A stretch of 64,000 bases of DNA from assembly GCA_946537255.1 (NCBI GenBank), contig CAMNFS010000002.1, forward strand, positions 27,713 to 91,712. The letters are read 5' to 3'. Below, one piece after another: positions 8,863-16,645 of this stretch. A program made the translations under genes and the position numbers. This DNA comes from an uncultured Erysipelotrichaceae bacterium. Lineage in GTDB: Bacteria; Bacillota_I; Bacilli_A; Erysipelotrichales; Erysipelotrichaceae. Positions within the stretch are counted from its first letter, which is position 1. Every line of letters begins with the position of its first letter. The notes under the pieces are model-generated. The model was not told the origin of the DNA. It did not search any database and saw only the letters and a program-made list of their open reading frames with translations.

Positions 8863-10497
8863 ATGAATGGTGCGGATGCAGTAGCGAAATGCCTGGAGCT
8901 TGAAGGCGTGAAGACAGTATACGGATATCCCGGCGTGGCGATCTGCCCGGTTTATGACAGTCTGATGGAAACGGGGATTCATACGGTGCTGGTGCGTTCG
9001 GAAGCCAACGCAGCACATGCCGCATCCGGCATGGCCCGGATCAGCGGTGAAGCCGGTGTGTGTATCTGTACAAGCGGACCGGGCGCGACCAATCTCATTA
9101 CCGGAATTGCGACCGCCTACGCGGACAGTATTCCTCTGGTATGCATTACCGGTCAGGTCAAACTGGATCTCATCGGCGGTGATGTGTTCCAGGAAGCGGA
9201 TATTACCGGCGCGGCGGAGAGCTTTGTGAAATACAGCTATCTGGTACGGAAGGCTTCTGATATCCCCCGCATTTTCCGGGAAGCGTTTCATATTGCCACA
9301 ACCGGAAGACGGGGCCCGGTCCTGATTGATATTCCGGTTGATGTGCAGAATACCGAGATCAGGAAGTTTGAATGGCCGGAAGAAGTGAATCTGCGTACCT
9401 ACAAGCCGACCTTCCGGGGCAATCCGATGCAGATCAGAAAAGTGGTCCATGCCCTGGAAACCTGCGAGCGTCCGATTCTCTATACGGGTGGCGGTGTGCA
9501 CCTCTGCAAGGCGGCGCCGTTAGTCAGAGAGTTCGCGGAAAAATACCGGATTCCGGTGGTCTCCACAATGATGGGCATCGGAACCATGCCTTCCAGACAT
9601 GAGTTATACATGGGCATGGCCGGCAACAACGGCAACCTCGCCGCCAACAAGGCGATCCATGATTCCGATGTGGTGATTCTGGTCGGAGCGCGGCTCGCGG
9701 ATCGGGCAGTGAATGATCCGCAGAAGATGCTGGCGCACAAGACGCTGATTCACATTGATGTCGATCCCGCGGAAATCGGCAAGAACGCGGCATGTGATCT
9801 TCCGATTGTCGGTGATGCCCGGGCGATCTTTGAGGATATGCTCAAAGAGGAAATCACTATGAAGGACATTACCCCATGGTCAATGGCTCTGCGGGAAATC
9901 CGCCAGAAGAAAAGCCGGCGGGTTGTGCCGGAGAGATTTACGGATCCGGCGGTATTTGTAAAAACCCTGTCCCTGGCCATGGATGAAAATGCGGTATATG
10001 TTGCGGATGTCGGTCAGAATCAGATCTGGAGCTGTGCCAATGTCGTGATGCGGGAAGGAAGATTTCTGACCAGCGGCGGCATGGGAACGATGGGATACGC
10101 GCTTCCCGCGGCGATCGGCGCCAAGATGGCGGACCGCAGCCGTCAGGTCGTATCCGTCAGCGGTGACGGCGGCTTCCAGATGGCCATGATGGAACTTGCG
10201 ACCATGAATCAGGAAGATCTTGATCTGCGCATTGTTGTCTTCAATAATGCGGCTCTTGGCATGGTGAGAGAGTTTCAGATGTTCTCGCTGAACAGACGGT
10301 ACACGATGGTTGACCTGAACGGCGGCCCGGATTATGAAAAACTGGCGGATGCCTATGGAATCCGTTATATGAGAATCGATGACAATGAGGGGATCGAAAA
10401 GAAGGTTCAGGAATTCCTTTCCGGAACCGGCAGTGTGCTTCTCGAAGTGACGGTGGATCCGGACGGGGTTGTGCGGAAAGCAGGTGGCAGTAAATGA
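8863..10497 (+). CDS. ilvB: Acetolactate synthase large subunit, divergent paralogue 1
   Basis: ThDP enzyme joining two pyruvates (or pyruvate plus 2-ketobutyrate). The start at 8863 is preferred over the ATG at 8857, which abuts the AGGAGG. The catalytic glutamate is kept (E47) but sits in RSEANAAHAASG instead of the usual HEQGA context, and the N-terminal loop reads YPGVAICP rather than YPGGAV. The ThDP motif SGDGGFQM and the GMV region are present. F471 in GMVREFQ replaces the Trp that in E. coli AHAS II (W464) favours 2-ketobutyrate. Cotranscribed with leuACDB and followed by its own small subunit gene. I infer a pyruvate-preferring enzyme for leucine/valine. Confidence 0.88.
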   Translation: MNGADAVAKCLELEGVKTVYGYPGVAICPVYDSLMETGIHTVLVRSEANAAHAASGMARISGEAGVCICTSGPGATNLITGIATAYADSIPLVCITGQVKLDLIGGDVFQEADITGAAESFVKYSYLVRKASDIPRIFREAFHIATTGRRGPVLIDIPVDVQNTEIRKFEWPEEVNLRTYKPTFRGNPMQIRKVVHALETCERPILYTGGGVHLCKAAPLVREFAEKYRIPVVSTMMGIGTMPSRHELYMGMAGNNGNLAANKAIHDSDVVILVGARLADRAVNDPQKMLAHKTLIHIDVDPAEIGKNAACDLPIVGDARAIFEDMLKEEITMKDITPWSMALREIRQKKSRRVVPERFTDPAVFVKTLSLAMDENAVYVADVGQNQIWSCANVVMREGRFLTSGGMGTMGYALPAAIGAKMADRSRQVVSVSGDGGFQMAMMELATMNQEDLDLRIVVFNNAALGMVREFQMFSLNRRYTMVDLNGGPDYEKLADAYGIRYMRIDDNEGIEKKVQEFLSGTGSVLLEVTVDPDGVVRKAGGSK

Positions 10498-10982
10498 AGC
10501 GGATATTTTCAGTACTGGTGGAAAACCGGTCCGGTGTTCTGAGCAAGGTGTCAGGCCTTTTCGCAAGACGGTCATTCAATATTGATTCGCTCGCAGTCGG
10601 TGAGACCAATGATCCGGATGTCTCCTGCATGACGATCGTATCCAGCGGCAGCAAGCAGACCATGGAGCAGATTGAAAAGCAGCTCAACAAGAAACTGGAT
10701 GTCATCAAGATCAAGAGTTTTGAGAACTGGCAGAGCATCACCAGGGAACTGATCCTGATCAAACTGAGATACAACAAGTCCAACCGTGAGGAAATACTTA
10801 CCATCTGCACGCTGGCCGGTGCCAGAGTGGTCGACGCCGGGAAACGGACCATGATGGTGGAAATGTGCGATACGCCGGAGAAGGTACAGATGCTGCTGGA
10901 TCTTCTGTCCGGCATCAGTATCGCCGAAGTGGCACGCACCGGTACGCTGGCGCTGCAGCGGTGTGTGGATACGGAACACTGA
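10494..10982 (+). CDS. ilvN: Acetolactate synthase small (regulatory) subunit 1
   Basis: A 162-residue ACT-domain protein with the family start RIFSVLVENRSGVLSKVSGLFARRSFNIDS split over residues 3-32, followed by the C-terminal ALS_ss domain. Such subunits activate the large subunit and bind feedback amino acids. Its ATG overlaps the ilvB1 stop. It is clearly distinct from the second small subunit gene at 19582. Confidence 0.92.
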   Translation: MKRIFSVLVENRSGVLSKVSGLFARRSFNIDSLAVGETNDPDVSCMTIVSSGSKQTMEQIEKQLNKKLDVIKIKSFENWQSITRELILIKLRYNKSNREEILTICTLAGARVVDAGKRTMMVEMCDTPEKVQMLLDLLSGISIAEVARTGTLALQRCVDTEH

Positions 10983-10984
10983 AT

Positions 10985-11042
10985 ACAAGGAAGGCAGAGA
11001 AGACCGCAGGGATCCATGTCCGCAGTCTGATCCGCCTTTTTT
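10985..11042 (+). terminator. Weak candidate terminator after ilvN1
   Basis: AAGGC near 10989 can pair with GCCTT ahead of the TTTTTT at 11036-11041, with weaker inner pairing. It would end the leu operon. The stem is imperfect. Confidence 0.4.
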
Positions 11043-11167
11043 CAGCACCTGCTGAGGGAGAGGAAAGATTCATGGAGAAGCTGGATCATCCGCGCCCTGT
11101 CAGACAGGATCTTCCATAAAGGACAGGCGGAAATCGAAAACATTCATTCATCCAGGAAAAATAGAAA

Positions 11168-11180
11168 TATAATTTTGCTA
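11168..11180 (+). promoter_or_regulatory. -10 box six bases before the GGDEF gene start (leaderless-type)
   Basis: A perfect TATAAT at 11168-11173 is followed by exactly six bases and the ATG at 11180. Transcription would begin at or next to the start codon. No Shine-Dalgarno site is present and no clear -35 box is seen. Confidence 0.65.
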
Positions 11181-12631
11181 TGGAAGACAGAAACCGGATT
11201 ATCAAACTGATCAGTGTCATTGTATTTCTGAGTTTTCTTCTGTCTACCGCGGTAGCGCTGGTTTCGCTGCGGTCGATGGGCACAAGGAATCAGAGAGAGC
11301 TTTCACGTGTGCTTGCGGCTCAGATCTATGACACGATCAGTATTGAACTTGGCGAACCTACCGTTGTCGCAAGAACGATGGCCAATGATCAATTTCTGAG
11401 AGATCTTATGAAAAGGGAAGATGCGTTCAGTGAAGAAGAATTCACCCGCATCATGAAAGACTATCTCCGCGGCATCCGGGAAGGGCTGGACTACGAAGCC
11501 GCCTTTACGGTCTCCTCCGGCAGCCGGCGCTATTATACCTATGAAGGACTGAGCAAGATCATTGATCCGGATCATGTTGCCTATGACCGCTGGTATACCA
11601 ATTTTGTGGATTCCGGAAAGGCGTACGCGCTGGATGTGGACAATGATGAATTCAGTCAGAACGCCTGGACGGTATTTGTGAATTCCCGTCTGGAAGATAT
11701 TGACAGAAATCTGCTCGGCGTATGTGGGGTCGGATTCCACATGAAGAAGAGTCAGGCACTGTTTACGGACCTGGAAAACCAGTATCATGTGAAAATCTGT
11801 CTGATTGACCGGAACCGGGTCATTCAGGTGGATACCGATGAAAGCCGGATTGAAACCAAGTATGAAAAGGATCTGAATCTCAGCGGTATCGATCAGAACA
11901 GTTATGTCTATCAGAGTCTTGGCAGAGGGGACTTCACCGTCAGTAAGTATGTGGAGAGTCTGGACTGGTTTCTGGTGGTGGAGAATACCGAAAATGAACG
12001 GTTCAATTCCTATCTGAATATCATTGTGATGAATCTGATTCTGTTCGCGTTTGTCATGGTGGTGATGTACATCTCTCTGCGGATCATCATGTCGCATACG
12101 GACCGTCTGACCAATGCGTCATTCCGGGATGAGTCCACCGGTCTGTATAATCGCCGGGCCTTTGAAGAGGACAAGGCCAGGATTGCGAAAAACGGACTGG
12201 GCGGGAATCTGATCTATCTGATTGCGGATGTCAATGGTCTCAAAACGGCAAACGATACCCTGGGGCATACAGCCGGAGATGAACTGATCCGGGGTGCCGC
12301 GGACTGTCTGAGGGTGTGTCTTGATCCGTATGGGAAGATCTACCGGATCGGCGGAGATGAATTTGCGGCGATTCTGAATATGAGTGAGGAGAAATTTCAG
12401 GAAGTGCTGAAGCATCTGAAGGAGAGTGTGGACAGCTGGTCCGGAAAAGAGGTCAGTGAACTTGCCATGTCAATCGGCAGTGCCTCAGAAAAGGAATTTC
12501 CTTCTGAAAATATCACCGAGCTGATCCGGATCGCGGATGAGCGCATGTATGAAGCGAAAGAGGCGTATTACCGCGATACCGGGAAAAAACGCCGGAACCG
12601 GCAGATCGTGGAAGCGGATCAGAACAAATAA
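11180..12631 (+). CDS. Membrane-anchored diguanylate cyclase (sensor + GGDEF)
   Basis: 483 residues. TM1 lies near residues 8-29, then an extracytoplasmic sensor region of about 245 residues (Cache-like by layout), TM2 near 276-300, and a C-terminal GGDEF domain. The active motif IGGDEF at about 391-396 is intact, and DESTGLYNRRAFEED plus DVNGLKTANDTLGH match cyclase motifs, so it should make c-di-GMP. The product-inhibition RxxD site normally just before GGDEF is absent (DPYGKIYR). No EAL or HD-GYP partner is in the window. It stands alone downstream of the leu operon and has a leaderless-type promoter. Confidence 0.9.
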   Translation: MEDRNRIIKLISVIVFLSFLLSTAVALVSLRSMGTRNQRELSRVLAAQIYDTISIELGEPTVVARTMANDQFLRDLMKREDAFSEEEFTRIMKDYLRGIREGLDYEAAFTVSSGSRRYYTYEGLSKIIDPDHVAYDRWYTNFVDSGKAYALDVDNDEFSQNAWTVFVNSRLEDIDRNLLGVCGVGFHMKKSQALFTDLENQYHVKICLIDRNRVIQVDTDESRIETKYEKDLNLSGIDQNSYVYQSLGRGDFTVSKYVESLDWFLVVENTENERFNSYLNIIVMNLILFAFVMVVMYISLRIIMSHTDRLTNASFRDESTGLYNRRAFEEDKARIAKNGLGGNLIYLIADVNGLKTANDTLGHTAGDELIRGAADCLRVCLDPYGKIYRIGGDEFAAILNMSEEKFQEVLKHLKESVDSWSGKEVSELAMSIGSASEKEFPSENITELIRIADERMYEAKEAYYRDTGKKRRNRQIVEADQNK

Positions 12632-12637
12632 AGAAAA

Positions 12638-12664
12638 CGGCCGGGATTTCCGGCCGCAGTTTTG
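12638..12664. terminator. Bidirectional terminator between GGDEF gene and nptA
   Basis: CGGCCGG/CCGGCCG arms with a 5-base loop at 12638-12656. T-rich on the plus-strand side and A-rich on the other, lying between convergent genes. Confidence 0.75.
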
Positions 12665-12673
12665 CTTTTGGGA

Positions 12674-14350
12674 TCAGAGTGCGGTAGATGCGATGATTTC
12701 ATCATCGGAAAGATCGGAGGTGAGTCCGGTTACCGCGGACTTGGCAACGTTGCAGCAGTGGTCGCCCATACGTTCAAGTGTACCGAGGATATCACTGTAG
12801 ATGGACTCCGCAACGGGAGATGTGCAGACTTTTTTGCTCATCCGGGTGAAGTGCGTCTGCCGGAATTCGATTTCCATATTGTCGAGGTTTCCTTCCATCT
12901 TCAGAAGCCGGCTGTAATCCACCGCGTTTCTGGTCACGAAGATTTCCGCGGACAGATCGAACATGTCAAACAGAAGCTGATACATCTGCGAAATGTCGGA
13001 GATCGCTCCTTCTGTAAAGGCTTCTTCCTTGGAAAAGACCATGTCGTAGAATTCAGAGAGGTTGGCGGCGAGATCGCCGATCCGTTCATAGTTCTTGACT
13101 GCGTCAAACTGGAAGCGGACATCCTCACTGTTTTTGGAAGAGAGATTCGAACGGGAATTCAGTTTGATCAGGTAATCGGTAATTCTCAGATCGAAGCTGT
13201 TGATCATGGATTCCAGTTCCTTCATCTTGTCGACTTTGATTTCCTTTCCGCTGCTTCGCAGGAAGGTTTCCGAATGGGTGATGGAGAGGCGGACCAGATC
13301 GATCATCTTGAGAATTGCCTGCTGGCTGGCAGTGATCGCAGCCGATGGCAGGGAGGCGGAGATGCCGTCATCCAGTTCATTGAGATCCACCCGGGAGTGG
13401 GGTGTTTCCTTGCCGGGAATCAGACGGGTGACAAGCGCCACGAGCTTGTCGGAGAACGGCAGGAAGAGAAGGGTTGTGACGGTTTTGAAGATGATGTTGG
13501 CAATAGCGATCTGCATCATTGGATTGGTATTGCCGGCAATGGCCTGAATGAAGCTGGAGTATGGGATCAGAAGGATCATGCCGATGACGGTTGAGATCGC
13601 ATTGATCAGGGTATGCAGAGCGGCTGTCCGCTTGCCGGCGACCGATCCGCCGATGGAGGCGAGAATTCCGGTCATCGTTGTTCCGATATTGGCACCGAAC
13701 ATGAACGGCAGAGATGCGGAGAAGGTGACTGCCCCGGCCTGATACAGCTTCTGAATGACACCGATGGTTGCGGCGCTTGACTGTACCGCGGCAGTAAGCA
13801 GAATGCCGGCAAGCAGAGCGAGCATCGGATTCTTGCTCATGGTAAGAGCGAAGGATTCAAAGCCGGGCATGTTTTTCAGATCGGCCAGTGCATCTCCCAT
13901 GGCGGACATTCCGAAGAAGATGAGACCGAATCCAAGAATGACGTTTCCGTAATACTGAATTTTGATTTTCTTTGCGAAGCATATCAGCATCGTTCCGATA
14001 AAGATGATGAACATCGCATATTTGTCAATATGGACCGAGATCAGAAATGATGTGATCGTGGTTCCGATCGTCGCGCCAAAGATAATGCCGGCGGCCTGCT
14101 CCAGCGACATGAGTCCGGCCCGGACAAGACCGATGGTTATGGCGGAAGTGGCCGAACTGGACTGCATGATGATGGTGATCGCTATGCCGATGAGCAGGGC
14201 GGAAATCCGGTTGGAGGTATATTTGTTGATCATGTCCCGCAGCTGATCTCCGGCTGCGGATTTCAGCCCGTCCCCCATGAATTTGATGCCGAACATGAAC
14301 AGGCCGAAGCCTCCGAGTATCATTCCGTAATTCAATGATGACAGTCCCAT
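12674..14350 (-). CDS. Na/Pi-cotransporter family membrane protein with PhoU-like domain
   Basis: 558 residues. The N-terminal ~310 residues form the NptA/YjbB-type fold with two inverted repeats, each carrying the QSSS-type signature (MQSSSATSAITIGL and VQSSAATIGV). The C-terminal ~200 residues are helical and PhoU-like (DLAANLSEFYDMVF, LERMGDHCCNVAKS). The family exchanges sodium and phosphate, and E. coli YjbB exports phosphate. The gene sits behind what looks like a Mn2+ riboswitch and its terminator, so a link to manganese or Mn-phosphate homeostasis is possible (inference). AAGGGG precedes the ATG. Confidence 0.9.
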   Translation of the reverse strand: MGLSSLNYGMILGGFGLFMFGIKFMGDGLKSAAGDQLRDMINKYTSNRISALLIGIAITIIMQSSSATSAITIGLVRAGLMSLEQAAGIIFGATIGTTITSFLISVHIDKYAMFIIFIGTMLICFAKKIKIQYYGNVILGFGLIFFGMSAMGDALADLKNMPGFESFALTMSKNPMLALLAGILLTAAVQSSAATIGVIQKLYQAGAVTFSASLPFMFGANIGTTMTGILASIGGSVAGKRTAALHTLINAISTVIGMILLIPYSSFIQAIAGNTNPMMQIAIANIIFKTVTTLLFLPFSDKLVALVTRLIPGKETPHSRVDLNELDDGISASLPSAAITASQQAILKMIDLVRLSITHSETFLRSSGKEIKVDKMKELESMINSFDLRITDYLIKLNSRSNLSSKNSEDVRFQFDAVKNYERIGDLAANLSEFYDMVFSKEEAFTEGAISDISQMYQLLFDMFDLSAEIFVTRNAVDYSRLLKMEGNLDNMEIEFRQTHFTRMSKKVCTSPVAESIYSDILGTLERMGDHCCNVAKSAVTGLTSDLSDDEIIASTAL

Positions 14351-14366
14351 ATTTTTCCCCTTTTGT

Positions 14367-14392
14367 AAAAAAACACACAGCCCTGCTGTGTG
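14367..14392 (-). terminator. Expression-platform terminator of the nptA-like leader
   Basis: A perfect 8-bp CACACAGC/GCTGTGTG stem with a 3-base loop is followed on the minus strand by seven Ts, only 16 bases before the start codon. In this position it is an attenuator rather than a gene-end terminator. Confidence 0.85.
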
Positions 14393-14406
14393 CGGTCTTC
14401 AGATTC

Positions 14407-14541
14407 CATTTCCGACTCATACACAGCAAAACAACTATGTATGAGTCTCACAATTTCAGAGAAGCCGGGTGCGTGCCGCACCGTGCTGACGACTTTCCCC
14501 CACAGATACTGTGCCTGTTACTCCCTCATTCCGTAGAAATG
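14407..14541 (-). promoter_or_regulatory. yybP-ykoY (Mn2+) riboswitch aptamer
   Basis: Read on the minus strand the leader shows, in order: GGGAGTA (14519-14525); a CACAG/CTGTG hairpin; AAGTCGTCA (GTCGTCA at 14487-14493); a GGTGC/GCACC stem; CCGGC (14464-14468); and a long GACTCATACA/TGTATGAGTC hairpin. CATTTC/GAAATG could close the basal stem. This matches, from memory, the order and sequence of the Lactococcus yybP-ykoY manganese aptamer (GGGGAGUAG, GUCGUCA, CACCGGC, GACAUAC hairpin). A terminator follows directly. The basal stem is the least certain part, since a TATCAT -10-like box overlaps it. Confidence 0.75.
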
Positions 14542-14694
14542 ATACCATGAACCTCGCTGAAAAAAGAGAAAAAACTGCGCCGCGCCGAAGCTTCATGCCG
14601 GCATGGAAACCGGAAAGGAAATTCACGCAATGAAACAAATGGATTTTGTTTCATAAATAGTTGAGCATTTTTCAGAAAAGTAGCGTGCGGTTTC

Positions 14695-14724
14695 TTTACA
14701 AGAGGAGTCTGCTTCAGGTAAACT
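14695..14724 (+). promoter_or_regulatory. Probable promoter of the ilvA T-box leader
   Basis: TTTACA at 14695-14700, 18-base spacer, TAAACT at 14719-14724. A moderate sigma-A match, correctly placed ahead of the T-box. Confidence 0.55.
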
Positions 14725-14730
14725 TGACGT

Positions 14731-15000
14731 AATCGAGAAATGCATTCAACGGGGAGTGGCGCTGAATCAGCCGGAACCAGAGAGCTGCCGTCTGGTGAAA
14801 GGCAGTTCCGGAACTCAGAGCAGATCACCCCGCAGCAGGTCCGCTGAACCAGCAGTAAGCGGAAACGGCAGGCACCGTTATCAGAGCCGGCAGGTTGATC
14901 GACCTGAATGAGCGGCCGTCACAGACGGCAAGAAGAGTGGTACCGCGGAAGCAGAATAAGGCTTTCGTCTCTTGTACAGACAGAGGGGCGGAAGCCTTTC
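14731..15000 (+). promoter_or_regulatory. T-box riboswitch, isoleucine type (ATC specifier), before ilvA
   Basis: T-box consensus AGAGTGGTACCGCGG at 14934-14948. The terminator hairpin at 14958-14999 has AAGGCTTTCG/GGAAGCCTTT arms and a short T-tract. Stem I carries AGAGAGC and a GCTGCC/GGCAGT distal hairpin. GGGG (14751-14754) faces CCCC (14828-14831), leaving ATC (14824-14826) followed by A at the specifier position. It should sense uncharged isoleucine tRNA and control ilvA-ridA. Confidence 0.88.
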
Positions 15001-15020
15001 ATATATTTGGAGGAAAGCAC

Positions 15021-16226
15021 ATGGTTTCATTGGACAGGATCTATCAGGCAGCATTCGTACTCAAGGATATTGCCCGCAGGACAGATCTCATCGCCGCCCC
15101 AAGACTCAGCAGTGACGGCAATCTTTTCCTGAAGACGGAAAATCTTCAGATTACCGGAAGTTTCAAGGTCCGGGGCGCTTACTATAAGATTTCCCGGCTG
15201 ACCGAGGAAGAAAAGAGCAAGGGCATCGTGGCCTGTTCTGCCGGCAATCATGCCCAGGGTGTCGCGCTTGCGGCAGCCCGGATGGGCATTCGTTCCGTTA
15301 TCTGCATGCCGGACAGCGCGCCCATCATGAAGGTGGAAAGCACCAAGGCACTCGGTGCCAAGGTATGTCTGGTCAAGGGATCCTATGATGATGCCCATGA
15401 CAGGGCAGTCGAACTTCAGAAGGAAACCGGCATGACCTTCATTCATCCGTATGATGACGAGGATGTGATTGCCGGCCAGGGAACCATCGGACTTGAGATT
15501 CTTGAACAGCTGAGCGACGTGGAAGCAGTCATTGTTCCGGTCGGCGGCGGCGGTCTTCTCAGCGGTGTTGCCTGCGCGATCAAGCAGCTGAATCCTGCCG
15601 TAAAGGTCTATGGCGTACAGTCGGCCGGAGCGCCGTCCATGGCCAACGCCTTCCATAATCATAAATGGGAGGCACTGGACAAGGTGTCCACGTTTGCGGA
15701 TGGCATCGCGGTCAAGAATCCGGGTGAGCTGACCTACGAGATCATCAGCAGCTGTGTGGATGACGTGGTTACGGTTACGGAAGATGAAACCGCAGCAGCG
15801 ATTCTTGCCCTGATTGAAAAACAGAAGCTGATCGCGGAAGGAGCCGGTGCGGTTCCTGTCGCAGCGGCAATGTTCGGCAAGCTGCCGATTCAGGGAAAAA
15901 AGACCGTATGTCTGGTTTCCGGCGGCAATATTGATGTCAACATTCTCTCCCGCGTCATTACAAGAGGTCTTGTGATGAGCGGAAGAAACACCACTCTGCT
16001 GATTGCTCTGACGGATAAGCCGGGACAGCTGCAGAAGGTCAGTGAAATTGTCGCATCCTGCGGAGCCAATGTTGTATCCGTGGATTATGACCGCAGTGAC
16101 ACGAACATGGCGATTAATGACTGCTATCTCAGAATCGGCATGGAAACAAGAAATCACGCGCAGATCGAAGAGATCAGAAAGAAACTTTCCGAAGCCGGGT
16201 TCACACTGGTCAAGGAACGTGCATAG
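15021..16226 (+). CDS. ilvA: Threonine ammonia-lyase (threonine deaminase)
   Basis: PLP enzyme converting threonine to 2-ketobutyrate, the entry to isoleucine. 401 residues: a PLP domain with K49 in TGSFKVRGAY, SAGNHAQGVA, and the phosphate loop VGGGGLLSG, followed by one C-terminal ACT domain (TTLLIALTDKPGQLQKV). This is the short single-ACT form also found in Clostridium-type catabolic enzymes, but the isoleucine T-box argues for a biosynthetic role. An in-frame ATG at 14895 lies inside the leader, and GGAGG precedes the ATG at 15021. Confidence 0.93.
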   Translation: MVSLDRIYQAAFVLKDIARRTDLIAAPRLSSDGNLFLKTENLQITGSFKVRGAYYKISRLTEEEKSKGIVACSAGNHAQGVALAAARMGIRSVICMPDSAPIMKVESTKALGAKVCLVKGSYDDAHDRAVELQKETGMTFIHPYDDEDVIAGQGTIGLEILEQLSDVEAVIVPVGGGGLLSGVACAIKQLNPAVKVYGVQSAGAPSMANAFHNHKWEALDKVSTFADGIAVKNPGELTYEIISSCVDDVVTVTEDETAAAILALIEKQKLIAEGAGAVPVAAAMFGKLPIQGKKTVCLVSGGNIDVNILSRVITRGLVMSGRNTTLLIALTDKPGQLQKVSEIVASCGANVVSVDYDRSDTNMAINDCYLRIGMETRNHAQIEEIRKKLSEAGFTLVKERA

Positions 16227-16237
16227 GGAGAAAGAAT

Positions 16238-16618
16238 ATGACAAAGGTAATTGCAACAGACAAAGCGCCGGCAGCGGTCGGCCCCTACTCACAGGCTCTA
16301 TCAGTCGGCAGCCTCGTGTTTGCCAGCGGTCAGATTCCCCTCGATCCGGCAACGGGTACGATCGTCGGGACCACTGCGGCGGAGCAGGCGGAGCAGGTAT
16401 TCACCAACATTGAAGCTGTCCTCCGCGAAGCCGGTCTTGCCATGAAGGATGTCGTAAAGACCACGGTTTTCCTGACGGATCTCAATGCGTTCGGCGCTGT
16501 CAATGAGGTATACGCGAAGCATTTTGTTCAGCCGTTTCCGGCACGGTCCTGTGTCGAGATCAGTGCTCTGCCCAAAGGCGCGCTGATTGAGTGTGAGGTC
16601 ATTGCCTGCAGGGAATAA
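16238..16618 (+). CDS. ridA: RidA family 2-iminobutanoate/2-iminopropanoate deaminase
   Basis: A 126-residue YjgF/YER057c/UK114 protein that hydrolyses the reactive enamine/imine intermediates released by threonine and serine dehydratases. Start KVIATDKAPAAVGPYSQA and the C-terminal arginine motif PARSCVEISALPKGALIE are typical. Twelve bases after ilvA with a GGGAGAAAG site, so it is coexpressed with the enzyme that makes its substrate. Confidence 0.95.
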   Translation: MTKVIATDKAPAAVGPYSQALSVGSLVFASGQIPLDPATGTIVGTTAAEQAEQVFTNIEAVLREAGLAMKDVVKTTVFLTDLNAFGAVNEVYAKHFVQPFPARSCVEISALPKGALIECEVIACRE

Positions 16619-16645
16619 AAAAACCCGGGTCATAAGACACCGGAT
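16617..16645 (-). terminator. Terminator of the DUF815 gene, overlapping its end
   Basis: On the minus strand a CCGG-x-GTC/GAC-CCGG hairpin with one bulge is followed by seven Ts, between the convergent ridA and DUF815 genes. Confidence 0.6.
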
